Positions 15,571 to 24,571 are shown, counted from the first letter of the stretch. The stretch is 64,000 nt of DNA from Actinoplanes philippinensis (GCF_900113015.1 NZ_FONV01000010.1:186001-250000), one strand, 5' to 3'. Notes: generated by a model not told the origin, from the sequence alone. A program made the numbers and translations.

Positions 15571-15620
15571 GCCCCGCGCCGCCCGGTGCTGCCCCACGCC
15601 GCCCGGTGCTGCCCCGCGCC
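15571..15620. repeat. 20-bp tandem repeat, 2.5 copies
   Basis: The unit GCCCCRCGCCGCCCGGTGCT occurs twice and half again directly after the second membrane gene and before the bidirectional terminator. It is non-coding. Confidence 0.8.
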
Positions 15621-15633
15621 GGTCGCTGACAGC

Positions 15634-15670
15634 ATTGAAGGCCGGGGCCCCTCGGGCGCCGGCCTTCAAT
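15634..15670. terminator. Bidirectional terminator, membrane-pair/mdh
   Basis: A 12-bp perfect outer stem ATTGAAGGCCGG/CCGGCCTTCAAT encloses a GC-rich loop between the convergent membrane-protein operon and mdh. An A/T-containing base of the stem gives U-rich ends on both strands. Confidence 0.88.
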
Positions 15671-15681
15671 CAGCGTGAGAC

Positions 15682-16632
15682 TCAGAGGTCAGCGACGTCC
15701 GCCTGCTTGGCGCGGACCGCCTCGGCGGCCTCCTTCAGGCCGGCCAGCTCGCTGTCGGTGAGCTTGTCCTCGACGACCTTGCGGATGCCGGTGGCGCCCA
15801 GCTCGGCCTCGACACCCAGGTAGACGCCGGAGATCCCGTACTCCCCGTCGACCCACGCGCAGACCGGGACGACCTCGCCGGAGTCCTCCGCGACAGCCTT
15901 GGCCATGCGGGCCGCGGCGGCCGACGGCGCATAGTAGGCCGAACCGGTCTTCAGCAGCGCGACCACCTCGGCGCCACCGTTACGGGTCCGGACGACCAGC
16001 TCCTCGATCTTGTCAGCCGGCAGCAGCTCGGACAGCGGCTTGCCGTCGACGGTGCACCGCGACGGAACCGGAACCATGGTGTCGCCGTGCGAGCCGAGGG
16101 TCAGCGCCTTGACACTCTTCACCGGGACGTTGAGCTCCTCGGCGATGAAGTTGGTGAACCGGGCGGTGTCGAGCACACCGGCCTGGCCGAACACCCGGTT
16201 CTTCGGGAACTGGGTGGCGATCTGAGCGAGCGCGGTCATCTCGTCGACCGGGTTGGAGACCACGATGACGACCGCGTTCGGCGCGTACTTCGCGATGTTC
16301 TCCGCGACCTGACGCACGATCTTGGCGTTGACCTCGAGCAGGTCCATCCGGCTCATGCCCGGCTTACGCGGAAGGCCGGCGGTGACCACGACGACGTCGG
16401 AGCCCTCGATGGCCTCGTAGCCCTCACCGTTCGGCCCGGTCGAGACACCGACGACCTTGGTCTCGAAGCCCTCGATCGACCGGGACTGGTTGATGTCGAG
16501 CGCGAGACCGGCCGGCTTGCCGTCGATGATGTCGGTGAGAACCACCGTCTCGAAGATGTCGTACTCGGCGAGACGCTGCGCGGTCGTGGACCCGTAGAAA
16601 CCGGCGCCTACGACGGTTACCTTCTTGCCCAT
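15682..16632 (-). CDS. mdh: Malate dehydrogenase (LDH-like type)
   Basis: 316 residues. It interconverts malate and oxaloacetate with NAD+. VTVVGAGFYGSTTAQRLA is the dinucleotide-binding loop and VVLTDIIDGKPAGLALDIN carries the Asp that selects NAD. GLPRKPGMSRMDL contains the Arg pair that defines malate rather than lactate specificity, VSNPVDEMT and GQAGVLDTARF are family blocks, and GSHGDTMVP holds the catalytic His. The short chain and these motifs place it in the LDH-like MDH class found in phototrophs and many other bacteria. ATG 16632 has a modest ribosome-binding site. No operon partner is adjacent. Confidence 0.95.
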   Translation of the reverse strand: MGKKVTVVGAGFYGSTTAQRLAEYDIFETVVLTDIIDGKPAGLALDINQSRSIEGFETKVVGVSTGPNGEGYEAIEGSDVVVVTAGLPRKPGMSRMDLLEVNAKIVRQVAENIAKYAPNAVVIVVSNPVDEMTALAQIATQFPKNRVFGQAGVLDTARFTNFIAEELNVPVKSVKALTLGSHGDTMVPVPSRCTVDGKPLSELLPADKIEELVVRTRNGGAEVVALLKTGSAYYAPSAAAARMAKAVAEDSGEVVPVCAWVDGEYGISGVYLGVEAELGATGIRKVVEDKLTDSELAGLKEAAEAVRAKQADVADL

Positions 16633-16747
16633 AGCTCTGCACTCCCAGTGTCCGGGCGACTTTTCGCGACCGTATCAGCCGGTTAACGTCCGATTACCAG
16701 CCGGTCCGCTGAACGGGACTTAAGCCACTGCCTCAGCCGTATCACCG

Positions 16748-16985
16748 AGCGGCACGCCACGCACCCTTCACCGCGCCGAGCGGCGCGCCACGCACCCTAC
16801 CCACGCGCCTAGCGGCACGCCACGCACCCTCCCCACCCCGCCCAGCGACACGCCACGCACCCTTCACCGCGCCCAGCGGCACGCCACGCACCCACCCCAC
16901 CCGCCCAGCGGCACGCCATGCACCCTTCACGGCCTCTGATGATCGCCGAGCGACACGCCACGCACCTTTCCCACGGCGGGAAGGG
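16748..16985. repeat. Minisatellite, 7 units of 31-42 bp
   Basis: Units start at 16748, 16779, 16811, 16844, 16875, 16907 and 16949, each containing the core AGCGGCACGCCACGCACCCT (variants AGCGACAC, CGCGCC, CATGC). Unit lengths are 31-33 bp except the sixth (42 bp). The last unit ends in a hairpin GCACCTTTCCC/GGGAAGGGTGC. The array lies upstream of mdh and of the DUF559 gene. The rest of the 530-bp gap (16986-17162) shows no gene or clear element. The core resembles that of the array at 5118-5405. Confidence 0.92.
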
Positions 16986-17162
16986 TGCATCACGTACCAC
17001 TGACGTTCAGATGATCAACGGCCGCCGGGCATACCCGCCGCCCCAGCCCGCCGGAAGCCACGGCATCCAGCACAAAGACGCCCCGAACACAACCTCGTCC
17101 ACACTGCCGACCCGTCCACAGGCCGCTCAGCACGACACCGCAATACCGGCCACGCTGAGCCG

Positions 17163-18101
17163 ATGCCCCGACAGCCGACGATCCCCGACCAACTCCGGAG
17201 CAGCCCGTTCCGGGGTTCCATCGCCGTGAAGGAGGGCATCCTCAGCAGGCCGATGCTCCGTAGCCCCGCTTGGCAGCGCCTCCTGCACGACGTCTACATC
17301 CACCGCGACGTCCCTCTGGACCACCGCACCTGGTGTCGGGCAGCCGCGCTGATCCTGCCGCCGGGATCAGCGATAGGTGGTTTGAGCGCCGCCCACCTGT
17401 GGGGCCTGGAGATCAAGGGGAGCAGAGTCTCATTGGCGCTGCCCCGAGCCAGATCGTTCCGCCCCCACCCGCACCTGGTCACGCACCGCACGACGCTCAC
17501 CCCGGCCGACCTGACCCGCCACGAGGGCATGCCCGTGACCACGCCGGAGCGAACCGCGTTCGACCTGGGCCGCCGGTTGAACAGGGCGGACGCGCTCGCC
17601 CTTCTCGACGCGATGCTCCACCTTCACGTACTCAGGCTCGAAGTTGTCCAGGAGATGACCAGGCGACGCTTCACCTGGCCGGGAAGCAGCGTGCTGGCCG
17701 ATCTGATCAGGTTCGCCGATCCGCGCGCCGAGTCCCCGATGGAGTCACGCCTGCGGCTTCTCCTGATCGACGCTCGGCTGCCACCCGCGATACCCCAGTT
17801 GGAGATCCATGACAATGCCGGCTGTTTTCTGGCCCGCGCCGATCTGGCCTGGCCGGAAGCCGACCTGATCGCCGAGTACGACGGTGACCATCACCGGGAG
17901 AGAGCACAGTTCCGGCACGACGTGACCAGGCTGAACGCTTTACGGATGGCCGGTTGGACAGTGCTCCGGTTCACCGCGGACGACGTACTGCGCCATCCGC
18001 GCCGCCTGGTCGCGACGGTGTCGGCGGCCCTGGCCGAGGCGGCCGAACGTCGAAGCGGTCGAACGTCGAAGCGGTCGACGCCCACCGACGCCGACCGCTG
18101 A
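17163..18101 (+). CDS. DUF559-type endonuclease-like protein with AbiEi-like N-terminus
   Basis: 312 residues. The first 80 residues contain a short winged-helix-like segment (GILSRPMLRSPAWQRLLHDVYIH), as in AbiEi-type antitoxins. The C-terminal 110 residues match the DUF559/very-short-patch-repair-like fold of the PD-(D/E)XK superfamily: ESRLRLLLID, RADLAWPEADLIAEYDGDHHRE (likely catalytic Asp and Glu) and LRMAGWTVLRFTADDVL. Such proteins are abundant and rapidly duplicating in actinobacteria; function is unproven. A 16-bp direct duplication at 18044-18075 alters the reading frame of the final dozen residues. It converges with purH only 12 nt away. Confidence 0.75.
   Translation: MPRQPTIPDQLRSSPFRGSIAVKEGILSRPMLRSPAWQRLLHDVYIHRDVPLDHRTWCRAAALILPPGSAIGGLSAAHLWGLEIKGSRVSLALPRARSFRPHPHLVTHRTTLTPADLTRHEGMPVTTPERTAFDLGRRLNRADALALLDAMLHLHVLRLEVVQEMTRRRFTWPGSSVLADLIRFADPRAESPMESRLRLLLIDARLPPAIPQLEIHDNAGCFLARADLAWPEADLIAEYDGDHHRERAQFRHDVTRLNALRMAGWTVLRFTADDVLRHPRRLVATVSAALAEAAERRSGRTSKRSTPTDADR
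18044..18075. repeat. 16-bp tandem duplication in DUF559 gene 3' end
   Basis: CGAACGTCGAAGCGGT occurs twice in direct succession. Sixteen is not a multiple of three, so the duplication shifted the frame; without it translation would continue to a stop near 18122, inside purH. Confidence 0.85.
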
Positions 18102-18113
18102 GACGGGGGTTCG

Positions 18114-19685
18114 TCAGTGGTAGAAGTGGCGGGTACCGGTCAGGTAAACCGTCAGGCCGGCCTTGGCCGCAGCCTCGATGACCTGCTCGTCACGGATCGA
18201 CCCACCCGGCTGCACGACCGCCTTCACACCGGCCGCGATCAGCACCTCCAGCCCGTCCGGGAAGGGGAAGAACGCGTCCGAGGCGGCCACGCTGCCAGCG
18301 GCCCTCTCGGCACCGGCCCGGTTGACGGCGAGGTGCGCCGAGTCGACCCGGTTGACCTGCCCCATGCCGACGCCGACGGTCGCGCCGTCCTTGGCCAGCA
18401 GGATCGCGTTGCTCTTGACGCTGCGGATGGCCCGCCACGCGAAGACGAGGTCGCGCAGCATCTCCTCGGACGCCGGGGCGCCGGTCGCGAGGGTCCAGTT
18501 CGCCGGGTCGTCGCCGTCGGCGTCGACACGGTCCGCAGCCTGCACCAGCACACCACCGGTGACCTGCTTGAACTCGACCGGCGCGGGCTTCCACTCGGGC
18601 GCCACGAGCAGGCGGAGGTTCTTCTTCTCCCGGAGCACGTCGAGAGCCGCCTCGTCGAACGACGGCGCCACGATGACCTCGGTGAAGATCTCCGCGACCT
18701 GCTGTGCGAGTTCGAGGGTGACCGTGCGGTTGACCGCGATCACGCCTCCGAAGGCCGACACCGGGTCACACTCGTGCGCCTTGCGATGGGCGTCGGCCAC
18801 GTCCGCGCCAACCGCGATGCCGCAGGGGTTGGCGTGCTTGATGATCGCGACACAGGGGTCGGTGAAGTCGTTCGCGCTGCGCCAGGCCGCGTCCGCGTCG
18901 ACATAGTTGTTGTACGACATCTCCTTGCCGTGCAGCTGCCGCGCCTGAGCCAGCCCGGGCGCAGCCGCCGCGTCGGTGTAGAGCGCCGCCTTCTGGTGCG
19001 GATTCTCGCCATAGCGGAGCACCGCGGACCGGCGCAGCGCGAGACCCGCGAACTCCGGCCACCACTGCTCGTCGGCCACCAGCTCCTGCGCGGTCCATTC
19101 GGCGACGGCCACGTCGTATTCCGCGATGTCGGCGAAGGCCCGGGCTGCCAGCGCGCGCCGCTGGGCGAGGGTGAAGCCGCCTTCGGCGAGGGCGGAGACG
19201 ATCAGGGGGTACGCCGTGACAGCCGTGACAACCGCAACGGACGCGTGGTTCTTGGCGGCGGAGCGGACCATCGCCGGCCCACCGATGTCGATCTTCGCGA
19301 TGCAGTCCTCGACGCCCGCGCCGGACGCCACCGTCTCGGTGAACGGGTACAGGTTGCTGACCAGCAGGTCGAACGGCTCGATGCCCAGCTCGGCGAGCTC
19401 TTGGACGTGGCCTTCGAGCCGCAGGTCGGCCAGCAGCCCGGCGTGCACCTTGGGGTGCAGCGTCTTGACCCGGTCGCTGAGGATCTCGGGGAAGCCGGTC
19501 AGCTCCTCGACCCGGGTGACCGGCACGCCGGCCTTCTCCACGGTCGACGCGGTCGAGCCGGTGGAGACGATCTGCACCCCGGCGGCGTGCAGGGCCTGGG
19601 CCAGCTCGACGATGCCGTCCTTGTACCAGACGCTCAGCAGCGCCCGCTTGATCGGACGGCGCCCCTCACCAGAAGAGGTGGTCAC
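18114..19685 (-). CDS. purH: Bifunctional AICAR transformylase/IMP cyclohydrolase
   Basis: 523 residues, the normal length. It carries out the last two steps of purine synthesis, formylating AICAR with 10-formyl-THF and closing the ring to IMP. The N-terminal MGS-like cyclohydrolase domain has RALLSVWYKDGIVELAQAL, STGSTAST and VKTLHPKVHAGLLAD. The transformylase domain has IIKHANPCGIAVG with the catalytic Lys-His pair, SAFGGVIAVN and the terminal DAFFPFPDGLE and IQPGGSIRD-like block. The start overlaps the purN stop by 4 nt (ATGA), so the two are translationally coupled. Confidence 0.97.
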   Translation of the reverse strand: MTTSSGEGRRPIKRALLSVWYKDGIVELAQALHAAGVQIVSTGSTASTVEKAGVPVTRVEELTGFPEILSDRVKTLHPKVHAGLLADLRLEGHVQELAELGIEPFDLLVSNLYPFTETVASGAGVEDCIAKIDIGGPAMVRSAAKNHASVAVVTAVTAYPLIVSALAEGGFTLAQRRALAARAFADIAEYDVAVAEWTAQELVADEQWWPEFAGLALRRSAVLRYGENPHQKAALYTDAAAAPGLAQARQLHGKEMSYNNYVDADAAWRSANDFTDPCVAIIKHANPCGIAVGADVADAHRKAHECDPVSAFGGVIAVNRTVTLELAQQVAEIFTEVIVAPSFDEAALDVLREKKNLRLLVAPEWKPAPVEFKQVTGGVLVQAADRVDADGDDPANWTLATGAPASEEMLRDLVFAWRAIRSVKSNAILLAKDGATVGVGMGQVNRVDSAHLAVNRAGAERAAGSVAASDAFFPFPDGLEVLIAAGVKAVVQPGGSIRDEQVIEAAAKAGLTVYLTGTRHFYH

Positions 19686-20299
19686 GGAATCCGTACCTTT
19701 CTGTCCTGAATGGTCCAGCCGTCCCGGACCAGCTTGCCGACGAACTCGACCAGCTGGGCCCGCTCGGCCACCTTGATGCGCTCGGTGAGCGTCTCCTCCG
19801 TGTCGTCGTCGAGCACGGGGACCACGGTCTGCGCGATGATCGGCCCGGTGTCGACACCGGCGTCCACGAAGAAGAGCGTCGCTCCGGCGACCTTCACGCC
19901 GTACGCCAGCGCGTCCCGCGGCCCGTGGATGCCCGGGAACGCGGGGAGCAGCGCGTTGTGCGTGTTGATGTACCGATCGCCGAACGCGTCGAGGAACTGC
20001 TTGCCGACGAGCTTGAGGAAGCCGGCCGAGATCACCAGGTCGGGCCGGTGGGCGGCGACGTGCTCGGTCAGTGCGGCGTCCCAGTCGTCACGGGTCGGGT
20101 AGGACTTCACCGAGTCGACGAACGTGGGGATCCCGGCGGCCGTGGCGTGGCCCAGTCCGGCGATCCCGTCCCGGTCGGCGCCGACGGCGACGACTGTCGC
20201 ACCGTACGCCGGATCGGCTGTCGCTTCGAGAAGAGCCTGCAGGTTGCTGCCCGATCCGGAGATGAGAACGACCAGGCGGGCGGGCGCGGGGTCAGTCAC
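19682..20299 (-). CDS. purN: Phosphoribosylglycinamide formyltransferase
   Basis: 205 residues. It formylates GAR using 10-formyl-THF in purine synthesis. The motifs are VVLISGSGSNLQALL (GAR phosphate loop), LVISAGFLKLVG, and the catalytic block NTHNALLPAFPGIHGPRDALAYGVKVAGATLFFVDAGVDTGPII, which contains the conserved Asn, His and Asp. It is coupled to purH by a 4-nt overlap. Upstream on the same strand lies the DUF6350 gene; the same DUF6350-purN-purH order occurs in mycobacteria. Confidence 0.96.
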   Translation of the reverse strand: MTDPAPARLVVLISGSGSNLQALLEATADPAYGATVVAVGADRDGIAGLGHATAAGIPTFVDSVKSYPTRDDWDAALTEHVAAHRPDLVISAGFLKLVGKQFLDAFGDRYINTHNALLPAFPGIHGPRDALAYGVKVAGATLFFVDAGVDTGPIIAQTVVPVLDDDTEETLTERIKVAERAQLVEFVGKLVRDGWTIQDRKVRIP

Positions 20300-20397
20300 C
20301 TGTGCACCCTATCCTCGCCCCGGGGAGCACCCGTTAACCGGGGCGTTTCAGCGGTTTTCCGTGGCGGAGGGCACACGACGGCACTCGAGGGGGAACG

Positions 20398-21861
20398 TCA
20401 GCGGCGTCGGAAGGCGCGCGTCGCCGCCGCGCCGAGGGTGACCGCGACGGCCACCACGATGGCGGCGACGATGCCGGTCTGTATCGGGTCGGGCCCGATC
20501 CGGGACAGCCGCCCCGAGCCGAGCGCGCCCCCGGACGCCCAGGCGAGCCCGGCCAGCACCAGCCCGGCGACGGGCCCGGCGAGCAGGCCCGACATGATCA
20601 CGAGGGGCCACGGCGGCTCGGCGGCGGCGGTGACCTTGCCGGCGCCCGTGCGGCGGGTGGCCCGCCACGCGTTGTCGCGGCCGAACCGCAGCCGCTGGGT
20701 GAGGGTCCAGCCGGCCACCGCTCCGGCGATCACCGGCAGTGCGAGCAGCACCGTGCCGGCGGCGCCCAGCGGTCCTTCGGGCAGGCCGGCGATCAGCGGC
20801 ACCATCGGGGGCGGCCCGAGCGTGACCTCGGTCAGCCGGACGGCCGAGTCGGTGCCGATCGCGAATCCCGGCCCGAGCAGGTAGGCGGCCACCCAGATGG
20901 TGGCGTTCACGGCGTACCCGACGCTGATCAGGGTGATCCCGGCCTGCCCGGCGACGCCGGTCCGGTAGTTGGCGATGATCTCGGCGGCCTGGGCGCCACC
21001 GAGCGCGACGGCGAGACCACCGACGACTGCGCCGGCGCCGACGACCAGGAACGCGGCGACCAGCCCGGTCCGGATGCCGTGCCGCAGGGCCGGGGGCAGT
21101 CGCCGGGCGAGGGTGCTCACGGCGCCGGTGCCGCGCAGCGCGCCGAGCAGCGCCCCGGCCAGGCCGAGGGCGAGGAAGTGCGACGCGGCGCGGGCGGTGG
21201 AGATCTGGGTGCCGCGGCCGTCGGTGAGCTGGGCGGCGAGGACACCGATCAGGGTGTACGCCGTACCGACCGCGACCGCGACCAGGAGCGCCTTGGCGAA
21301 CGACCCGGAGCGCCGGGCCCCGATGGCGCGGGTGACGTGCAGGCCGGCCCGGTTGAGCCGCCAGACGATCAGCACCGTGAGCAGCAGCGGCGCGAGGGCG
21401 AGCGGCCCGATCGAGGTGCCGATGGGCACGCCGTGGCCGAGCAGCCAGCCGGCGAGTCCGGCGTGCGCGGCGGCGACCAGCCCGCCGGCGCCCTCGAGCG
21501 TGCGGGCGAGCCCGATCACGGCGGCCACCGGAAGGTAGGTGAGCAGGGCCGCCCACACGGTCGCGAAGAGCGCCGCGACCGGCAGTGGTGCGCCGCGGCC
21601 GGGCGCCGGCCGGCGCTGGGTGGGCACGCGGACGGTCTCGCGCCGGCCGAGCATCGCGTCGTCGACGATCACGGTGTCGCGCCGGTCGTCCTCGCTGCCG
21701 GGGCGCTCACCGGCGGGGATGGCCTCGGTGGGCCGGTCCTCCGGTGGCGGTGCGGGGCGCTCGCGATCGAGGGCTGCCGTGTCCCGCACCACGGACTGCA
21801 GCGCCTCGGCGACCGCGAACGGGTCCTCCGAGCCGCCAGGCCGGTCGGTTGTGCTGGACAT
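20398..21861 (-). CDS. DUF6350 integral membrane protein (PerM-like)
   Basis: 487 residues. The first 100 are a charged, Pro/Arg-rich cytoplasmic region (including the run RRDTVIVDDAMLGRRETVRVP), followed by about nine to ten hydrophobic segments. The position between sucD and purN is that of Rv0955 (PerM) of M. tuberculosis, a membrane protein described as stabilising the cell-division machinery. Assignment rests mainly on gene order and topology, since the family has no catalytic motif. It is separated from purN by about 100 bp and from sucD by a probable terminator. Confidence 0.78.
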   Translation of the reverse strand: MSSTTDRPGGSEDPFAVAEALQSVVRDTAALDRERPAPPPEDRPTEAIPAGERPGSEDDRRDTVIVDDAMLGRRETVRVPTQRRPAPGRGAPLPVAALFATVWAALLTYLPVAAVIGLARTLEGAGGLVAAAHAGLAGWLLGHGVPIGTSIGPLALAPLLLTVLIVWRLNRAGLHVTRAIGARRSGSFAKALLVAVAVGTAYTLIGVLAAQLTDGRGTQISTARAASHFLALGLAGALLGALRGTGAVSTLARRLPPALRHGIRTGLVAAFLVVGAGAVVGGLAVALGGAQAAEIIANYRTGVAGQAGITLISVGYAVNATIWVAAYLLGPGFAIGTDSAVRLTEVTLGPPPMVPLIAGLPEGPLGAAGTVLLALPVIAGAVAGWTLTQRLRFGRDNAWRATRRTGAGKVTAAAEPPWPLVIMSGLLAGPVAGLVLAGLAWASGGALGSGRLSRIGPDPIQTGIVAAIVVAVAVTLGAAATRAFRRR

Positions 21862-21902
21862 CGGCGCCTACTTTTCCATGCCGTGGCCGGTGCGGCGATG
21901 CA

Positions 21903-21956
21903 GAAACGACGGCGCGCCGCCGATCAGGTCGGTTCCCGATCGACAGCGCGCCGTTT
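21903..21956 (-). terminator. Probable terminator after sucD
   Basis: GGCGCGC and GCGCGCC arms, extended by AAACG/CGTTT with a 2-nt bulge, enclose an inner GATC-rich loop, 12 nt downstream of the sucD stop. Confidence 0.55.
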
Positions 21957-21968
21957 CCACAGCCGTGA

Positions 21969-22850
21969 TCAGCTCAAGATGTCGCGCATGAGCTGGGCAG
22001 TCTCGGACGGCGTCTTGCCGACCTTGACCCCGGCCGCCTCGAGGGCGGCCTTCTTGGCGTCGGCGGTGCCGGCCGAGCCGGAGATGATGGCGCCGGCGTG
22101 GCCCATCGTCTTTCCGGGCGGCGCGGTGAAGCCGGCGATGTAGCCGACGACCGGCTTGGTGACGTTGGCCTTGATGAACTCGGCAGCCCGCTCCTCGGCG
22201 TCGCCGCCGATCTCGCCGATCATCACGATCGCGTCGGTCTCCGGGTCCTCCTGGAAGGCCTTGAGCGCGTCGATGTGGGTGGTGCCGATGATCGGGTCAC
22301 CGCCGATGCCGACCGCGGTGGAGAAGCCGAACTCGCGCAACTCGTACATGAGCTGGTAGGTCAGCGTGCCGCTCTTGCTGACCAGGCCGATGCGGCCCTG
22401 CGGGGTGATGTCGGCCGGGATGATGCCGGCGTTGGAGGCGCCGGGCGACGCGATGCCGGGGCAGTTCGGCCCGATGATCCGGGTCTTCTCGCCCTTGGCC
22501 ACGTTGTACGCCCAGAACGCCGCCGAGTCCTGCACCGGCACGCCCTCGGTGATCACCACGGCGAGCGGGATCTCGGCGTCAATCGCCTCGACGACCGCGG
22601 CCTTGGTGAACGCCGGCGGGACGAAGATGACCGACACGTCGGCGCCGGTCTCGGCGATGGCCTCGGCGACGGTGGCGAAGACGGGCAGCTCGGTGCCGTC
22701 GAAGTCCACCTTGGTGCCGGCCTTGCGCGGGTTGACACCGCCCACTACCTGGGTGCCCGCGGCGAGCATCCGCTTGGTGTGCTTGGAGCCCTCACCACCG
22801 GTGATGCCCTGGACGATGACCTTGGAGTCCTTGGTGAGCCAGATCGCCAT
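21969..22850 (-). CDS. sucD: Succinate-CoA ligase, alpha subunit
   Basis: 293 residues from ATG 22850; a longer frame reads back into sucC. With SucC it interconverts succinyl-CoA and succinate with NTP formation in the TCA cycle. The N-terminal CoA-binding domain begins MAIWLTKDSKVIVQGITGGEG; GPNCPGIASPG is the conserved CoA/active-site region; GHAGAIISGSAGTADAKKAAL contains the His that is phosphorylated in catalysis. It starts 4 nt after the sucC stop, so the pair is one transcription unit. Confidence 0.96.
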   Translation of the reverse strand: MAIWLTKDSKVIVQGITGGEGSKHTKRMLAAGTQVVGGVNPRKAGTKVDFDGTELPVFATVAEAIAETGADVSVIFVPPAFTKAAVVEAIDAEIPLAVVITEGVPVQDSAAFWAYNVAKGEKTRIIGPNCPGIASPGASNAGIIPADITPQGRIGLVSKSGTLTYQLMYELREFGFSTAVGIGGDPIIGTTHIDALKAFQEDPETDAIVMIGEIGGDAEERAAEFIKANVTKPVVGYIAGFTAPPGKTMGHAGAIISGSAGTADAKKAALEAAGVKVGKTPSETAQLMRDILS

Positions 22851-22854
22851 TAGT

Positions 22855-24033
22855 TCACTTCCCCGCAGCCGCGAGCTCGGCGGCACGCTGGGCCGCTCCG
22901 TCCATCGTGTCCACCCGCTCGACCAGCGGGTTGTTCGCTCCGTCGAGGATGGCACGGCCGGCCTCGGCGTTGTTGCCGTCGAGGCGGACCACGAGCGGCT
23001 TGGTGACGGTCTCGCCGCGCTGCGCGAGCAGCTCCAGGGCCTGGATGATGCCGTTGGCGACCGCGTCGCAGGCGGTGATGCCGCCGAAGACGTTGACGAA
23101 GACGGACTTGACGGCCGGGTCGCCGAGGACGATCTCCAGGCCGTTCGCCATCACCTGGGCGCTGGCGCCGCCGCCGATGTCGAGGAAGTTGGCCGGCTTG
23201 ACGCCACCGTGGCTCTCGCCCGCATACGCCACCACGTCCAGGGTCGACATGACCAGGCCGGCGCCGTTGCCGATGATGCCGACCTCGCCGTCGAGCTTGA
23301 CGTAGTTGAGGTTCTTGGCCTTGGCCGCCTGCTCCAGCGGGTCGACCGCGGACTTGTCCTCGAGCGCCTCGTGGTCGGGGTGCCGGAAGCCGGCATTCTC
23401 GTCCAGGGTGACCTTGGCGTCGAGCGCCAGCACCCGGCCGTCGCCCACCTTGGCCAGCGGGTTGACCTCGACGAGCGTGGCGTCCTCGGCGACGAACGCC
23501 TGCCACAGCTTCACGGCGATGTCGACGACCTGGTCGGCGACCTCGGCGGGGAACTTGGCGGCGGTGACGATCTCGCGCGCCTTGGCCTCGTCCACGCCCT
23601 TGCTCGCGTCGATCGCGATCTTGGCGACCCGGTCCGGGTCCTCCTCGGCGACCGTCTCGATCTCCATGCCGCCGGCGACGCTGGCGATGCACAGGAAAGT
23701 ACGGTTGGCCCGGTCCAGCAGGTAGGAGAAGTAGTACTCCTCCACGATGTCGGCCGTCTCGGCCAGCATCACCTTGTGGACCGTGTGGCCCTTGATGTCC
23801 ATGCCCAGGATGTCGGTGGCGCGGGCCTCGGCCTCGTCGGCGCCGTCGGCCAGCTTGACGCCGCCGGCCTTACCGCGGCCACCAACCTTGACCTGCGCCT
23901 TGACGACGACCTTGCCACCGAGGCGCTCGGCGATCGCCCGGGCCTCCTGCGGGGTCTCGGCGACACCGCCGCCCAGCACGGGCAGCCCGTGCCGTTCGAA
24001 CAGGTCGCGCCCCTGATACTCGAACAGGTCCAC
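22855..24033 (-). CDS. sucC: Succinate-CoA ligase, beta subunit
   Basis: 392 residues from GTG 24033, chosen because GAAAGGAG sits 5 nt upstream and the family N-terminus VDLFEYQGRDLFERHGLPV follows at once. The ATP-grasp nucleotide-binding domain occupies roughly residues 1-235 (VVVKAQVKVGGRGKAGGVKLA, VEVNPLAKVGDGRVLALDAK). The CoA-ligase domain has GNGAGLVMSTLD and NVFGGITACDAVA. It partners SucD. A Crp-like palindrome lies about 180-200 bp upstream in the long intergenic region. Confidence 0.96.
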   Translation of the reverse strand: MDLFEYQGRDLFERHGLPVLGGGVAETPQEARAIAERLGGKVVVKAQVKVGGRGKAGGVKLADGADEAEARATDILGMDIKGHTVHKVMLAETADIVEEYYFSYLLDRANRTFLCIASVAGGMEIETVAEEDPDRVAKIAIDASKGVDEAKAREIVTAAKFPAEVADQVVDIAVKLWQAFVAEDATLVEVNPLAKVGDGRVLALDAKVTLDENAGFRHPDHEALEDKSAVDPLEQAAKAKNLNYVKLDGEVGIIGNGAGLVMSTLDVVAYAGESHGGVKPANFLDIGGGASAQVMANGLEIVLGDPAVKSVFVNVFGGITACDAVANGIIQALELLAQRGETVTKPLVVRLDGNNAEAGRAILDGANNPLVERVDTMDGAAQRAAELAAAGK

Positions 24034-24215
24034 GTGTCTCCTTTCGCTCGCGACGCCAAGCGCCGGCAAGCCGCACCATTGCGTCCCGACCTGTGTGCGC
24101 GGGGCAGCGCGGCGCGCCGCCAGCGTGAGGATCGTCAGGCCTTTTCACAGGTGCGAAATGGCCTTCATCCGCAGACTAGCGACCTGAACCGGCTCGGTGA
24201 GCGCGCGGGTGCGCG

Positions 24216-24231
24216 GTGTGCAAGACCACAC
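24216..24231. promoter_or_regulatory. Crp-like palindrome upstream of sucCD
   Basis: GTGTG-CAAGAC-CACAC is a perfect inverted repeat of the TGTG-N6-CACA form bound by Crp/GlxR-type cAMP receptor proteins in actinobacteria. It is centred about 190 bp upstream of the sucC start, far from the usual activator position unless the transcript has a long leader. Confidence 0.45.
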
Positions 24232-24466
24232 ACCGGAGTGACGAAAGCGCAGCTCCGGGACGGTCGGGGCGACCGCGCACTGTGTGCACAAAGAGAACTC
24301 GGTGGCGCGCCCCGCGCCGGCCGGCGCACCCGTTCGAAAAATCACGCGGGCGCGCGTAACCCGCCCGCAGGGGGGTCGTTGAGTGTGGTGTCGGAGCGCT
24401 GCGGCGCTCGCAAGGAAGACGGCCGATGCCCTGTCGGTCGAGGGGTGGCGGCGGGGCATCGCGCAT

Positions 24467-24504
24467 AGAGGGGCCGGACGTGTGAGGGGTGCGTCCGGCC
24501 TCTC
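24467..24504. terminator. Hairpin, probable terminator
   Basis: GGCCGGACG/CGTCCGGCC stem of 9 bp extended by AGAG/CTCT across a one-base bulge, with an 11-nt loop, about 95 nt beyond the stop of the cobalamin-binding gene. Confidence 0.6.
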
Positions 24505-24540
24505 CCCTTGCGCCGTGAAGATCAACCCCGGCCGCTTCCC

Positions 24541-24571
24541 GGTGCTGTCTCAGCGGCGCTCGGACAGCACT
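24541..24571 (-). terminator. Terminator of the cobalamin-binding gene
   Basis: GTGCTGTC/GACAGCAC stem (8 bp) with a 13-nt loop, about 30 nt downstream of the stop codon on the minus strand. Confidence 0.65.

Noticed and set aside
16748..16985. CRISPR array
   Set aside because: Repeats follow directly on one another with only degenerate, related filler; no spacers or cas genes.
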